A stretch of DNA of 64,000 nucleotides from Diphasiastrum complanatum. Lineage: Eukaryota > Streptophyta > Lycopodiopsida > Lycopodiales > Lycopodiaceae. A program made the position numbers and the translations under genes. The DNA is taken from contig CM055113.1 in the NCBI GenBank assembly GCA_029204225.1, positions 1,003,973-1,067,972 on the forward strand, read 5' to 3'. Positions 10,068 to 23,255 of the stretch are shown here, piece by piece. Numbering within the stretch: the first letter of the stretch is position 1; each line of letters opens with the position of its first letter. The notes below the pieces were generated by a model. That model did no database searches. It saw only the letters and a list, made by a program, of their open reading frames with translations, and was not told the origin of the DNA.

Positions 10068-10775
10068 TTAACATCTTGAAATTCTTTTGTCCATTTTTGA
10101 AAATGAATTTTGAGAAAGTCTAAAATTAATTGAACCAATGTTTGAAGATGTGGACGGTGTATAGCCTCGACTAGCAACAACATCTCTGGGAAGCAATGCA
10201 AGTCTCAAGTCGATAGAGGATTGACTGTGAGCGATATAAAAAAAGATGTAGTTCAATGAGGTGACTGGGGATCTCTTTTGTAAAGTATTAATCAACTATC
10301 TTGAGGTGAATCTTGCCCAATTATACATGTTGTGACAGACTTTATAGGATTCTCCAACCATGGCAAAAATCTAGAGGAGAATCCACAACAGATGTGCCTT
10401 GAGTGTAAATGTGTACCTGGTGAGGTAGACATAGGCAGCTCCTAATTCCTTGAATTTGATGGCTTTGAGCAGGATGCCATACTTGTTCTTCCACTTGTCG
10501 ACGAAGGTGTCAAGGAACTTGGCATATGATTGTTGCATCGTGTTGGTCAACTCTACCGGTTTCTCTTTATGACCACTTGGGAAGCCGAAGGTAGTAAATC
10601 TACTAACATCCAAGTAGACATAGAGCTGAAGATTGGGAATATCAATGCAGAACATTAGCTCTTTGGCTACAAAATTTTCATAGGCCTGGTACATCAGGTA
10701 GAGGCTCTGATGTCCCTTCCACTTAGAAATTTTGAGCTCAAGCATCTGGAATAACAGCTCGGCTTGTGTGTATCA
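10068..10775 (-). pseudogene. Unrecognised decayed coding region, TAG-interrupted
   Basis: One minus-strand frame runs from about 10772 to a TAA at 10068-10070. It is broken by TAG at 10371-10373 and 10296-10298; a TGA at 10773 marks the visible upstream limit. Readable parts include YENFVAKELMFCIDIPNLQL, TNTMQQSYAKFLDTFVDKWK and DLRLALLPRDVVASRGYTP. I do not recognise the protein. The bias of the stops to TAG and the flanking hairpin repeats resemble the 3358-5781 region, so both may come from one unknown element family. That link is inference only. Confidence 0.4.
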
Positions 10776-10862
10776 CTGGCGCATGGCGCTATGTTCACAT
10801 GGAACCAATTAAAATGTCGGAGGCATCTCTGGTACAAGTGTGAATGACCTTGTTAAGCTTTG

Positions 10863-11562
10863 TGTTTAGCACATAATTTGATTCTAGATTGAATATCAAG
10901 ATCTAGTACAAGAATTTATGGGCAAAGCACAATCTAGCATGCTAATAATCAAAGAATGATTGCATTCAAAATCAAAAGATAAGAAGTACAAGAATTTAAT
11001 GCATTAGCATAATCCTCTACTCGAGTTAGAGAGAGAAAGAGAGAGAGCAAAATTCAAGCAAACAATACGATAGATCCAAATTGACATGGAATAGCTTCAA
11101 AGCTTGGTTCTTCATAAAAAATTATGAGAGAGCCTACACATATTTATGGAGATTGGAGTAGCTCGAGATAGAACCATCTCTCTCCTACTTTCATCTACAT
11201 CTAAAAGTGAAAACTAGCAAACTAGTGACATTTGTCACTTTACATGCATGCATTTCTACCTACTTTTACTAAGTGTCAAATTCTAAACTAGAATTGTCCA
11301 AATCACCATGCATGTGTCCAATTCACTTTGTGCATGCCTTGCATGTCACTATGGAACACTTACAATCATTGCATCTGATGTGCCACGAGTTTCTACAAGC
11401 CTATTATTAACATTTCTATGTCTACATATTATATGCATGTTGTATATGACCAACTAGACTTCAAGAAACCATGTAGCTCGAGTTTCTTCTAGGCCAAATT
11501 TGGCATTCACAATATGAAACATTACATACACATAGAATTTTTTTTGCCAAAGCCTAAAGTCA
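10863..11562 (+). repeat. LTR-like dispersed repeat (TG...CA), copy 1
   Basis: A 700-bp segment starting TGTTTAGCACATAA and ending CCTAAAGTCA is repeated at 62860-63552 with roughly 90% identity. Both copies share the same outer limits, which begin TG and end CA as LTRs do. No primer-binding site follows and the flanking 5-mers (CTTTG and TTTCA) do not match, so there is no proof of a solo LTR. It has no coding capacity. Confidence 0.6.
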
Positions 11563-11599
11563 TTTCATTTTTCAACACTTCTACACTATGATAGGAATC

Positions 11600-12960
11600 T
11601 GATTCTGCCATTTCTTCTATTTGGAGTCTCTGTAGTGGTGAGGAATGCAAAGGTATCGAAAAAATGTAGAGGTATCGAAAAAATGAGGAGACTTGGAAAA
11701 AGGAAGTGTATTGGAAAAGTTGCAAAAACTCGAAAAAAATGCAGGGTATCAAAAAGTGTTCAGACTCAAAAAATGCACAAAGGCGAAAGGCAAACAGACT
11801 CGAACAATTGAGAAAATTCAAAAAACAAGCAGACTTGAAAAATTGAGAAAACTCAAAAAACAAGGAGACTCGAAAAAATGCGGATAGGCGATAGATGATG
11901 GCGGATGCAATAAAAAAAAAAAAAAAAGTTGGTTATCGGATGGAGTCAAGGAAAACTGAACGGATGCAATAAAAATAAAAAAAGTTGGTCGTTGGATGGA
12001 GTCAAGGAAAACTGAACGGATGCAATTTGGCAGATACAAATGTTTTGTCGGCTGAAACTGTTGGTTGAGCATGGACGAATGCAACTGAGATGTACACTGG
12101 TGGATACAAATAGAGGGTATTTGTGAGAGATGGTGGATGCAGACAGACCTAAAGATGATAGATGCAGATGGCGGTTGCAATTGGCAGATTGAATTATTAG
12201 ATGTACTTGTGATATAGAAAGAAGAGGTACAATGGCGGATGGACTTGGCGGCTGCAAGTGACGGATATAGTTGAAGGCGGATGTGAAGAACAGTTGTGTC
12301 AAATGCATGCGTATGCAGAAGTGAGAAATGAAAAAACAAATAAAAGAATCAGTTAGAGCGGTCAATGTGTAGTTGAAATCGGCTAACTTGGATCAGAAAT
12401 CCTGAAAAGCGCTAGAAATTTGTTAATCTAACATGAGCTTTTCTGAAAATTGTGAGATAAAAACGAAGAGACCACCAAAGAATTTATAGGAAAAAAATTT
12501 AGGGTAGGCGTCGGATGCAAGTTATCATGGAAGCTGGAGGATGGAATTCCGGGTCAAAAACATAACAAGACTCGAAAAATGAGAGCGACTCGAGAAAACA
12601 ATGTATCGAAAAATGGATAATGAATAAAAAATTAATGACTCGAAAAAATGATGAAAAAGTTTATTATTGACTCAAAAATTTTTCAATGACTCGAAAAATT
12701 GAGGAGTCGAAAAAATTGTAAAGTATCAAACATTTTCAAGGACTCGTAAAAATTTACAATGACTCGAAAACATGAAACGTATCAAAAAAATTTTATAAAG
12801 ACTCATAAAAAACCAAAAAAAATTGAGTCAATATTGTATCGAAAAAATCTGAAAAAATTAGTGTCGAGTATCGTTATTTTTTAAAGTTCGTAGAAATTTA
12901 CAAGGGACAAAAAAGAACAAATATCGAAAAAATATTTTTTGAGAACGTGCTTAAAAAAAT
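11600..12960. repeat. Degenerate minisatellite rich in GACTCGAAAAAA
   Basis: Short units of the form (G/A)ACTCGAAAAA or GTATCGAAAAA recur every 15-25 bp at 11640-11885 and 12550-12870. Between them a GGATGCAAT...GGATGGAGTCAAGGAAAACTGAAC block is tandemly duplicated (about 11905-12030), followed by many GGCGGATG/GGCAGATG words to about 12290. Long antisense frames through the block are Phe/Ser-rich by-products. No gene is visible. Confidence 0.65.
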
Positions 12961-13089
12961 CGAGTCTTCATATATATTTTTATTTTCCAAAAGTAAGTAT
13001 GAAACCAATGGTTTTCGAAAAATGTAGGTAGGAATATACATGGAAAAAAATACAAGGAAAAAAAAAACTCTAATAGTTATACAAAGAAG

Positions 13090-15335
13090 ATGGATCAGAA
13101 AAAAATAGAAGAAAATTAATAACCGGGAAGTCCTTCTCAAACATGATCTATCGTAAAGGTGTCTTCATAATATTGCCGTAGGCAGCTACCATTGACTAAG
13201 ATGTCAAGGGGTATGACTTCTAGCGTCTCTAATTGCACGACACCATTGGTAAAAAATTTCTGGACAACATAAGGACCTTGGCTACAAAATTTCAATTTTT
13301 TCTGGATGGACTTTGGAAGATGTGTAAACTAAAACTTTATCACCATCATGAATATCCTTAGTCCGGACATGACGATCATGCTAGGCCTTCTGTCATCGTT
13401 TGTGGACTAACTGTGCATGGTAGGATATAAGTCGTGTTTCACATAGTTTTGTCAATGTGAAAAGTCGATTCTGAACTTGGTGTTGATAAGCATTATCGTC
13501 ACACAAGTCAGTGGCATAAGCTAGAGTGACGCGTAAGGACGGAATTAAAAATTCTACTGACATAATAGCCTCTTGGCCATATACCAGTCCAAACGGTGTT
13601 TTTCAATCAATAGCTCGCTTTGGCGTTGTGCGATATGCCCAGATAGCAGAGAATAACTTTGTTTCCCAGTCTGATCGATTGGTTTCTACTATCTTGGTTA
13701 AGATTTTACATATCATTTTATTCGTAGACTTTGCTAGTCCATTACATCTAGGATAGTACGGGGTACTCTTTCGGTGCATAATGAAGTAATGAGTCAATAA
13801 ACTATTGATTACTTCATTAAGGAAGTATGAACTTCGATCATTGACAAGCTCTATTGGACAACCAAATCTAGTGATGATGTTTTCATAGAGGAAGCGTGCT
13901 ACAGACTTTGCATTTGCTTTTCGTGTTGCTCTAGTCTCTATTCACTTTGTTGCATAATCAGTGGCAATCAAAATATGTCGTGATTGGGTGCCACGTGCTG
14001 CTGGGCTATTGGGTCCAACAAAATCAATATCCCATTTGTGTGCTTCACTCTCAAGTATTGGAGTAAGGAGATTGTGATTGGCTTTTTTGGTATTCTTTGC
14101 GCGTTGGCAAACGTCGCAAATTTTTATATACGCGTAAGTGTCTTTGAAAAGGGTTGGCCACCAAAATTATGCCAGAAGAATTGCCGTAGCAGTAGCATCA
14201 GAGAAGAAATGGCCTTTCCCAATTCCTTTGTGTGTCATGGCAATAATCTGTCGAACTTCAGAAGTCCCGCAAAAGGCCTAAAGTTCTTTTATTAACTTGT
14301 AATTAATCAAATAACTATGTGATCAACGGGTTGGACTTACACACGTAGGGTGCCAAATCCCTTTCACTTATTAACTAGAGTCAAGGTTGCCTTGGGATCT
14401 GCAAACCCTCCAATAGTATTCCCCACCATAATTGGTGGCGTTCCCATGACACCTTGCAAGATTTATTCACTTGGGGCTTTGATTTGCCTCACGTCGTACC
14501 TTGATAAGATGATATTGTACCTTCTCCATAAATTTTAGGCATGCCATATTGAAATCTTTCTTGTGCGGTAAGAAACACTTATTGGCCCCTGCAATCCATT
14601 TGGAAGTGGTCCATGCCATAAATCTTGATTCTCACATTCCACCCATCATCGTGGCAAAACACATCTTTGTAAAATATCATCCATTTCTCAGCGATACAAT
14701 CATCCCGCAATCAATTGATAAGGTTGTGTCTTATGAATCAATTGTCTCTTTTGTACTTTTGTCAAGGAGTCATTGGGTTGGCCAAGCATAAGATATTCAA
14801 CAATATCAGTTGCCACTCAGGTACTACTTCAACATAAAGCATTGCAACATCTGGTAATTCATCATCCATTTCAGTATTAACTAGTGCTGATTCAATCCTT
14901 GAAACATGGTCAGCTAGATAATGTTGTTTACCTATTTGAACCACAACTCAAAAATCAAATTCGGTCAATAAAAGTAGCCATCTTGCAATACATCCCGTAT
15001 TACATGTCTTGTTCACCAAATAAAGTAACAGCTGATGATCAATATAAAATGCAAAGTGCGTTGCCAATAGATAATGTCAAACGTTTTCACAAAAAAAATC
15101 ATGGCCAACGCTTCGCGTTCGGTTGTCGAATACTTCTTCTCCGGATTTGTAAGTTGTCTACTTGCAAATCTGATAGGATAATCTTTCTTATATTCACCTA
15201 GCTGCGTCAAAATTGATCCAATGGCATATTTCGATGCATCAGTATGAACATGAAACTCAATTGTCCAAATTGGAACTCGTATTATCGGTGCAAAAGCTAA
15301 AGCTTTTTTCAATTTCTCAAATGCTTATATAACAT
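13090..15335 (-). pseudogene. Ty3/gypsy pol relic: RNase H and integrase
   Basis: Reading leftward on the minus strand: RT-linked RNase H at 15312-15013 (VHTDASKYAIGSIL, then YPIRFASRQL and KYSTTEREALAMI). A linker with HYLADHVSRIESA and DDELPD lies at 14944-14780. The integrase zinc module lies at about 14240-14070 (HKGIGKGHF, WWPTLFKD, YIKICDVCQ). The integrase core lies at 14050-13600 (WDIDFVGP, NDRSSYFLNEVI, STPYYPRCNGLAKS). A C-terminal part reaches about 13140 (YHAQLVHKR, HDRHVRTKDI). The catalytic Glu of the DDE triad appears replaced by Lys in NGLAKS, and TGA, TAA and TAG stops interrupt the frame. RT fingers/palm, protease and gag are missing, so it is inactive. An LTR fragment at 15395-15752 in the same orientation may be its 5' LTR. 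Confidence 0.85.
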
Positions 15336-15394
15336 AATGGTTCCAAAATTTGACAGAGGCTAGATCTGGTAGATCAAAACCTAAAAGTAGTATA

Positions 15395-15752
15395 GGTGAA
15401 GGTTATTTGGCCAAAAAGCCCCAACATGCATGGGCTCGACAAGTGTCAACACACTAAAAAGGTACCTATCCGACTAAAAGGCCCAACATGGGCTAAAATA
15501 CTGACAAACCTAGAACATGCTCATGAGCATAGCATAAACCGTAAAAAATACACTATATAGGCTAATTTCTCTATGTGTGGCTACTCAACTAACCCAATTA
15601 GCCATCTATGGAATCAGTGCTCGACTGATATGACAATAGTGGGTCACATCTTGATAACAACCAAATACAGTAAAGCTAGTTAACTGTACACTAATTACAG
15701 TATCACATTTGAAGCTTATACTAATGAATCAAATCAAATTAAATTCTAACAA
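15395..15752 (-). mobile_element. LTR fragment (TGTTAG family), minus orientation
   Basis: Read on the minus strand it begins TGTTAGAATTTAATTTG at 15752 and matches the first about 350 bp of the LTR at 22103-22560, including the shared words GTGTTGACACTTGTCGAGCC and CCCATGTTGGGCC. It stops near 15395, just before the gypsy RNase H relic. No polypurine tract precedes it, which fits a 5' LTR of the truncated gypsy element; a solo fragment is the alternative. Confidence 0.65.
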
Positions 15753-18400
15753 CAATTGGATCTACCATTCCAATCATAAATACCCAGGCCACCTCACATC
15801 CACAAACTTCAACTATGTCACTGAATACCCAATGATTCATGGATTTGTTTGATGATTCTGACCCATTACAAGTAGATGACCATTTTGTGATGCCTTTAGT
15901 CTCGAGCCATTTAATCTAAACTCTCCCAGAAAAGAATTCGATCTATTCGATGAAAATAACGATACTTTTGATTCAACACCACAATTTCAACAAGGCCAAC
16001 AAGCAGATCCAGCAAATTAGGCACCAGAGACCATCAGAGTCACTCTTGCGGTTGTATCTTTGAAGCAGTTCGACACCCAAGTACCTGATGAGTTTAAAGA
16101 AGAAGATATTGGTGAAGAGGAAGATCCACAGACAAAAATTCAAGGCCAATCACGACAATTCATGGGATTTGGACCTCTTCCTTTTGCTGCTAATACCACG
16201 TCAACACTCTTGGATTCTGATGATGTCATTGGACTCATTTCACACCTTGGACAAATGATCCAGAACATGCTTGATCAGAAGACATCGATGAAAAAGATAA
16301 CCACGGAAAATCGGGCTAATATTGAAGTTTAAGTTCGCAATAATTGAAAAAATCGGCATGTAAAGTTCGGTTATTAGAGAAAAATCAGCACAAATTTGCC
16401 TTAGGTCTGGGTCCCAGCCCGTCCCTAAAGTGGCTAGACACAGTTTAAAAGTAAATAATTGACTTTTCAAAAAAACTGCCAAAAATATTTTGTGGTCAAG
16501 TTTTGTAAGAACGAGCCATGAGTGCCGGTCCACCTAGAATTGGGTCCCAGCCTGTCCTAAATGAGGCTAGAGCAACTTTTGCGGCATTAGAAATGATCGG
16601 TGAATATTTTACAGCTTTTCAAAAAAAATGGCTAGTTGTAAAAAAATAGCCGGTATGATCGTGCTAAAATCTCACCACGTACTGAGTCCATTTTTACTAA
16701 TATATGATCACTCAGTGTATTTTTCAGGGAAACCGTGTTGTCGTGGGAGCCCTAGTCATGAATGCCGAAAAAGTCAACCACAGAAGAAAAAACCGAAAAA
16801 AAAAGTTTCAGGTAAAAACGGGACCGAGAAATATGGATTCAGTGTCAAAGAGACACAAAAACCCTAATGACAAAGTTTGGTCAATTTACGGGCAACTAAC
16901 AAAATGTGTGGGCCAAGTGGTTACCCAACAGACCAAAAACCCAGACGAATGAGCAGTAGGCGCACGGCCCTTGAAAAATCGAAGAGAGGCCAAAAACACA
17001 GGTACCCAAAGAAAAACGAAGGCCGCCTACCAAAAATAGGGGTTGAAAAAGGGCCTCACCCAAAATTTGGATGATAAATGCCAAAACACCTTGAAGGCTA
17101 TAAAAATTGGGAGGTACACCCACTAGCCATTGACATTTTGGGTTTCTAGGGTGTACAAAAGGGGAAACTTGAATGGTCTCCCTAGCCTTTGACAAAAATG
17201 ATATCTTGGCTAGTTTTGGAAGATAGCCTTGAATGCACCACTCCCCCACTCTCTTATGGAGGCCACTAGGTGTACTATCAATTGGGTTGGGGGCAAATGG
17301 CAAAGAGGGCTTGAAGGGCATGAAGAATGACAAGATGACATTGTGAAGGGAATGCATTGGATTTTCCTATAAGAAGGAGCCAACTCCTTGTATTTCACAT
17401 GTTAGTATTTGTATGTTAGTACTTTTAGGAGTTGGCACTTTTGGGAGTTGCTTGCTTGTTTGAGTGTGCTTTGAAGTTAATTCCATTTTATGGCTAATTG
17501 TTGTGAATGTTAGTTGCTCAATGTTAGTCACTTGCAATGTGGGTTAGTAGTTTGTGGGAGGTTAATGGCTGCTTTGTGCCCTCATGCCTGTTTGTTGCTT
17601 CTGTTTTGTTAACTCCATAGTTAGTAAGGTGTATTCTAAACTTTGGCTTGATTGTTTGCTTGAGGTGAGTTCAATGTTGGTGGGGTGGTTAGAAGGATTG
17701 TGAGTTGCTTGAAATTGCTCAGTGATAGTTGGATAATAATTAGATGATGTGAAGAGTTAGTACTTTTAAATGTTAGTACTTTTGTGAGTGAGGATTTTAG
17801 GAGTGGGTATGTTTGAGAGTCGAGAGTTGTAGTTGTCTTGGGGGTTGGGAGTGATGTTACTTATTATGCTTGCTTGCTCATATTGAGGAGTTGAGAGATT
17901 GTGGTTGTTTGTGTTGATTGCTTGGACCTCATTACTAGTGTGAGTTCATAGTTGAGTGCTTCAAATTACTTGGAGAGGATGTTTGCTTGCTTTTGTTGAG
18001 AGGATTGATGGGTGAGAGTGATTTCATGGTGAGGGTTGGTTGGTTGGTTGTAGTCCATTGTTATACTAGGAGGCTTATATCTTGAATGAGTGGGATGGAT
18101 TGCTTGAGGGCTTAGTGTGAGTGATGGGTTGCTGATTTCTTTTAGCCATTGTATCTTTCTGGCCTGTTTTTTTTTACAGAATTTCGGTTCAGTTGTCTCT
18201 CAACTGAACCGTTTACCGTTCATATTCTAGAAACTATATTTTTCTTCATTTTCTCTTTTTACACCAATTTGATCGGACATGCAAAAAGTGGAGACAACTA
18301 CATCAACATGCATGGCTCTGATTTTTGCTACAAGTTTCATGACTAGGATTTCACATGCAACGGCTACCTAAACTGCACATTGAGGTGTGAGATGATTTTT
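15753..18400. other. Unassigned region with one 90-aa open frame and T/G-rich tract
   Basis: A plus-strand frame at 16060-16332 encodes an acidic peptide (FKEEDIGEEEDPQTK) with no recognised domain. A GGGTCCCAGCCxGTCCxTAAA block with a following GGCTAGA is repeated at about 16408 and 16543, and its reverse complement is seen near 25020-25040, so it is a dispersed repeat. From 17400 to 18130 the DNA is T/G-rich (GTTGCTTGCTTG words) with no coding signal. Confidence 0.4.
18186..18210. repeat. Perfect 10-bp stem hairpin
   Basis: GGTTCAGTTG, loop TCTCT, CAACTGAACC. No associated element or gene was recognised. Confidence 0.7.
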
Positions 18401-21400
18401 ATATCTATTTGCATTGATGGTAAAAGCTGTGTAACGACTCCTTAGTATCTGATCAGATGATGGTTGTCTTTGACGCCTAAGGAACTTGCATTATCACACT
18501 GCTCTATCACTTTGATATTTTGATCTCAACTTCTTGTTAAAATCCAATTGTAGTAATATCACACACCTCTTCTAATCTCTTCGGGGACTGTACTCATTCA
18601 TCCATTTGAGTATGAACTAATTTTTAAGATCCTATAAGTGAGAGTGCTCGAGCTGTGAGTTTACTTCAGCAACTACAATCTTTAGACTATTCTTGCCCAT
18701 AGCAATCCATAATAACGAAAGAATCGTTCTGCAAACTATTTCCTTCTCTCTTCCTCTGTTCGCGTCCTCTCACCCTACTCCTACACTACGGACCTAGGAT
18801 CCTAGATCAATACATGGAAGCAAATATGACCGTCCGAATCAAGGAGATCGTGAATCCACAGTGGGAATTGCGAGCAAGAAGGGCCAGTGGATGAAGGTTG
18901 AAGTGGGCCCTTGGAAATTGAAAGGAAGAAATATTCATTTCTTAATTAAAAATCTTCAACAAAAATTGCAAGAAAGGACCCTCCATTTAGAATGGGCATT
19001 TCTTCATTAAAAAACCTCAAAGCAAAGTTTCAGTTCATTTTTGCAAGACTTTCTTTGGAAGAGCCTGTCTTTGGCTAGAGGGCATCTTTTTTGGCCATCC
19101 TTGGGCCAAAATGACCTCTAAAACTAGCTGCTCAAAGCCAGCAGACAGAGCGACATCAAGAGCAGGGAAAAAGGCATTTCAGAGACTTTTCATTACCATT
19201 CCATTGAGCCGAGTGCGGGTGACCTAGTGAAGAGCTACATTTGCCATTTGGGTGTTGTAGGGCCAAATTTGGGGCAATTTTTGGCTATGAAACCTATTAC
19301 AGGGTGGTACAATGAGACATAATAACTTCTAAATCATTATTGCTTACTCCTCAGGACATAATAACAGGGTGTTTGAAAGCGGTAAATGCATCATGGGGGT
19401 GAATGATAGCGGAATTGTGTGGAGGAAGCTAGTTTTGGTGTAGGCATGGTATGCTGGTTACGAGTGAAAAATTCTCATGATCAGGTTCAACTTTTGGGGT
19501 TCGAACCAACCAACGTCAAGTGGCATTTTGGAGGAATGCTCTCACAAGTATGATCGGCAATGGCATTGTCGAGTTAGGTGATAGCTGCATTGACACACGT
19601 ATCTGTAGCTTGGAAATTTCTTGTTCGAAAGGAAATATGGGCTAGCTTGGAGGTACACACATTTTGGCGGTCACGGGTGATGGAAGTGCGAGGTGGTGCC
19701 AATTGGAAGCTGTTGGGCAAGATAGCGGACTTGCATTGGACGAGCTGTGTGTGGGACACATGGAGGATGAAGAACGGGTTAATAATCACAGTTTGGTGAC
19801 TCTTGGTGAGCGATAAGTGTGATGATTTTGTGGTTTTGAAGTTGGTAAGTCATTTTGATCAAGTCAAAGTAGTTGTGGAGCAGTGTATCGGGTTTGTCAT
19901 CGAGATATACACTTCAATAGCCTATTTATGGGTAAGTCAAGTCAATTGTCGTATCAGTATTGCATCAGAGATGCAGATTCCAGTGATGACAAGGTGCAGA
20001 TCCTTTGGTTTGGGCCATGGAATATCTCAAAGGTTCACTTGGAGAGATATTGGCATGCACAATCATGTGAGGGACTTGATGGTGACTTTGGAGTTCATAT
20101 ATCAATGTATTCTCAGGGAATGGTTTGGAATCATTCACAGGAGCAGCTTGAAGCTAGCTTGGGGAAATACAGGTGGACACTACAGGATAGATACTCAGAT
20201 CTTTGTGATCAGGGATGACATTGGGATACCTGATAGGGATAGCACTGTAGGATGACATTGGATGAGCATTAGGGGACAACTATCTCATATTGGACTTGAG
20301 TCATTTGACAAGACCTATAGGGATGTTTCATGATGAAATCAGAAAGCTGCAAATGCAAATGGGCAAAGCATGAAGCTTTGGGAGCCAGCTTTAGGATGGA
20401 GAGCTGATGGAGATCACACAGTTGGATGTGATCAGGGGGGCAAGTACCATGATGGGTGTTTTGCTAGTGATCTACTGGAGGAGACACTGACGGCAAGGAC
20501 TTCATGGTGTGCTCATTTGGGAGTACACGATGGCACTATAGCAGGGGAGACAATCATTGGAATTAGCATCGATGGGAAAAAATCTACCATCATGGGCATG
20601 GATAAGCTATCATAAGCTTTCATACATTTGGCTGTATTTGCAAGAGTCTAGGCTTGGTACAAATGTTGGAATTTGTATAGTTTAGATCCACATGTGGTGA
20701 GATCATAAAGCCTAGAGGAAGTCACTCAGATCTATATACCTCAGTACGTTCAAGGAGACATTAGTCTCCGAATCCTGTGAGCGGCGACTCATGGATGAGC
20801 TTGCGTTGGCATGGTGTCGGGTGGCACATAGCCAGGGAGACCGAGCGACACTACTAGCTAGATTCAGGAGGAGTAGGTGATTTTGGCGATCGACTTGGAT
20901 AGCAGGATGGTGACCTAGGGATGGGTGGCATGGAGTGTACCTGAGGTGGTGCCTATCTTGAGATCATGGAGTGCATTATGGGGTGATGTGGATCCAGCAT
21001 GCCTATGGTTGTGAGCCAACAGAGATGGAGATGGTTGCCCAGAGAGTGACAGTTGATACTTTGGTGAGTGATCAAGTGAGCTGCATGGTTATATGCACAG
21101 TTGTCTCTAGGTTGGTGTCACATGTTGTGGTGAAATAGGCTCCTTGGTGGGAGGCCTATGTACTAGTCAAATCGGAGTTGGCAATGTCAAGCATGGGAAG
21201 TTGAGCCTACATGGGATGTAGGACAGGCTAATCATCATCAGTATCTCTAGGAGATGGGTGAGCTACTCAGGTATAGCCTATGGTGAGGTTTTCATACATT
21301 CATTCATTGAGTCCTTGGTAGGCTCTTGTGCTTGGAGCATGGGGAATGAATGGGAATCAGATTTCAAGACTATTGGATAGATGTATATGCTTGGACGTGA

Positions 21401-22102
21401 GGGCATCTTGGTGACAGGTGCTAGCCATGGTTGAGGACCTAATTTGGAGACCAGTGGTGTAGTAGTGGATCTACATGTGACAGGTATTGGTATGACATGA
21501 TACCACAGTCTACACAAGCCTAGTCATGTATTTAACGTATTCGTGTTGGCTTACATGAATGTGTGCTTGCATGTTACCTTGTCACGGGAGTCTAGATCTG
21601 AGTCGGAGTTGTATGTGCTTATGCATTAGTGAAACAAAGTAGTCATTTTATGCTCGTTGACTTGTTATTATATCTACTAGCTGTCGATCTGGTGAGGGTA
21701 TAGTCTTATTGTGGCAGTAAGATTTCCTCAAGTTGAGCCTCGGTCGCTCATTTATGTCAGCTTTACAGGTTTGTGCTTGTAAGTGTCTGATAGGATGTCA
21801 GCCTAGCTAGATGGAGGATGTAAGTCTCATGGTGGCAGTGAGATTTCCTTAGTTGAGCTATGTCGTTCATGTGGTCCACTTGTGTTCAAGTCAGACGAGT
21901 CAGTTGGTCAAGAGTGCGGTAGACTCTCTATATGAGCATTGTGTTTGCATGATACTTTGTGTACCAAACCTAGTGGTTTGATGGTGTGCTTGAGTGTCTG
22001 TCAAGTACAGGGTAGCAGAGATATGCATAATATCTTTTGGACACTCCAGACGCTGCTGCAGTCAATTTCTTTACTCCTATCACATTTGAGCTTAAGGGAG
22101 AG
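18401..22102 (+). other. Probable non-coding interior of an LTR element
   Basis: Open frames here (for example 19803-20255 and 19883-20218) have no recognisable gag, protease, RT or integrase motifs. The segment ends in a purine run AAGGGAGAG at 22094-22102 that looks like a polypurine tract directly before the LTR at 22103. I infer a decayed or non-autonomous LTR element interior; its 5' LTR was not found in this orientation. Confidence 0.35.
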
Positions 22103-22560
22103 TGTTAGAAATTACTTTGATCTGATTCATTAGTATAAGCTTCAAATGTGAGACTGTAATTAGTGTACAATTAATTAGCTTTACTATATTTGGTTGTTAT
22201 CGGGATGTGACCCACTATTGTCATATTAGTCGGGCACTGAACCCATAGATGGCTACTTGGATTAGCCGAATAGCCACACGTAGAGAAATCAGCCTATACA
22301 GTGTCTTTTTTACGGTTTATGCTATACTCAGGGCCATGTCTTGGGTTTGTCAGTATTTTAGCCCATGTTGGGCCTTTTAGTCAAACTGGTGCCTTTTTAG
22401 TGTGTTGACACTTGTCGAGCCCATGCATGTTGGGGCTTTTGGCATATATACAGTTTTCTCTTTATAATCAAAAGCTTTTGTTGTGCCATCTTCGAGAGCT
22501 TGTGACGAGTGTCTATGGTGATTGATTGATGTGATCTGCATACTACACTATATCCTAACA
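22103..22560 (+). mobile_element. Complete LTR (TGTTAG...CTAACA family), 458 bp
   Basis: Begins TGTTAGAAATTAC directly after the purine run AAGGGAGAG and ends ATATCCTAACA, so it has the TG...CA ends and the short inverted terminal repeat TGTTAG/CTAACA typical of LTRs. An inverted partial copy is at 15395-15752. The preceding purine run marks it as a 3' LTR of a plus-strand element. Confidence 0.75.
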
Positions 22561-22588
22561 GAATTTTAACAATTGTCACAATGGAAGT

Positions 22589-23255
<667 letters not shown>

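Noticed and set aside
18401-22102. Gag-pol of a copia or gypsy element before the LTR at 22103
   Set aside because: I looked for zinc knuckle, DSG, DDE and YVDD motifs in plus frames and found none.
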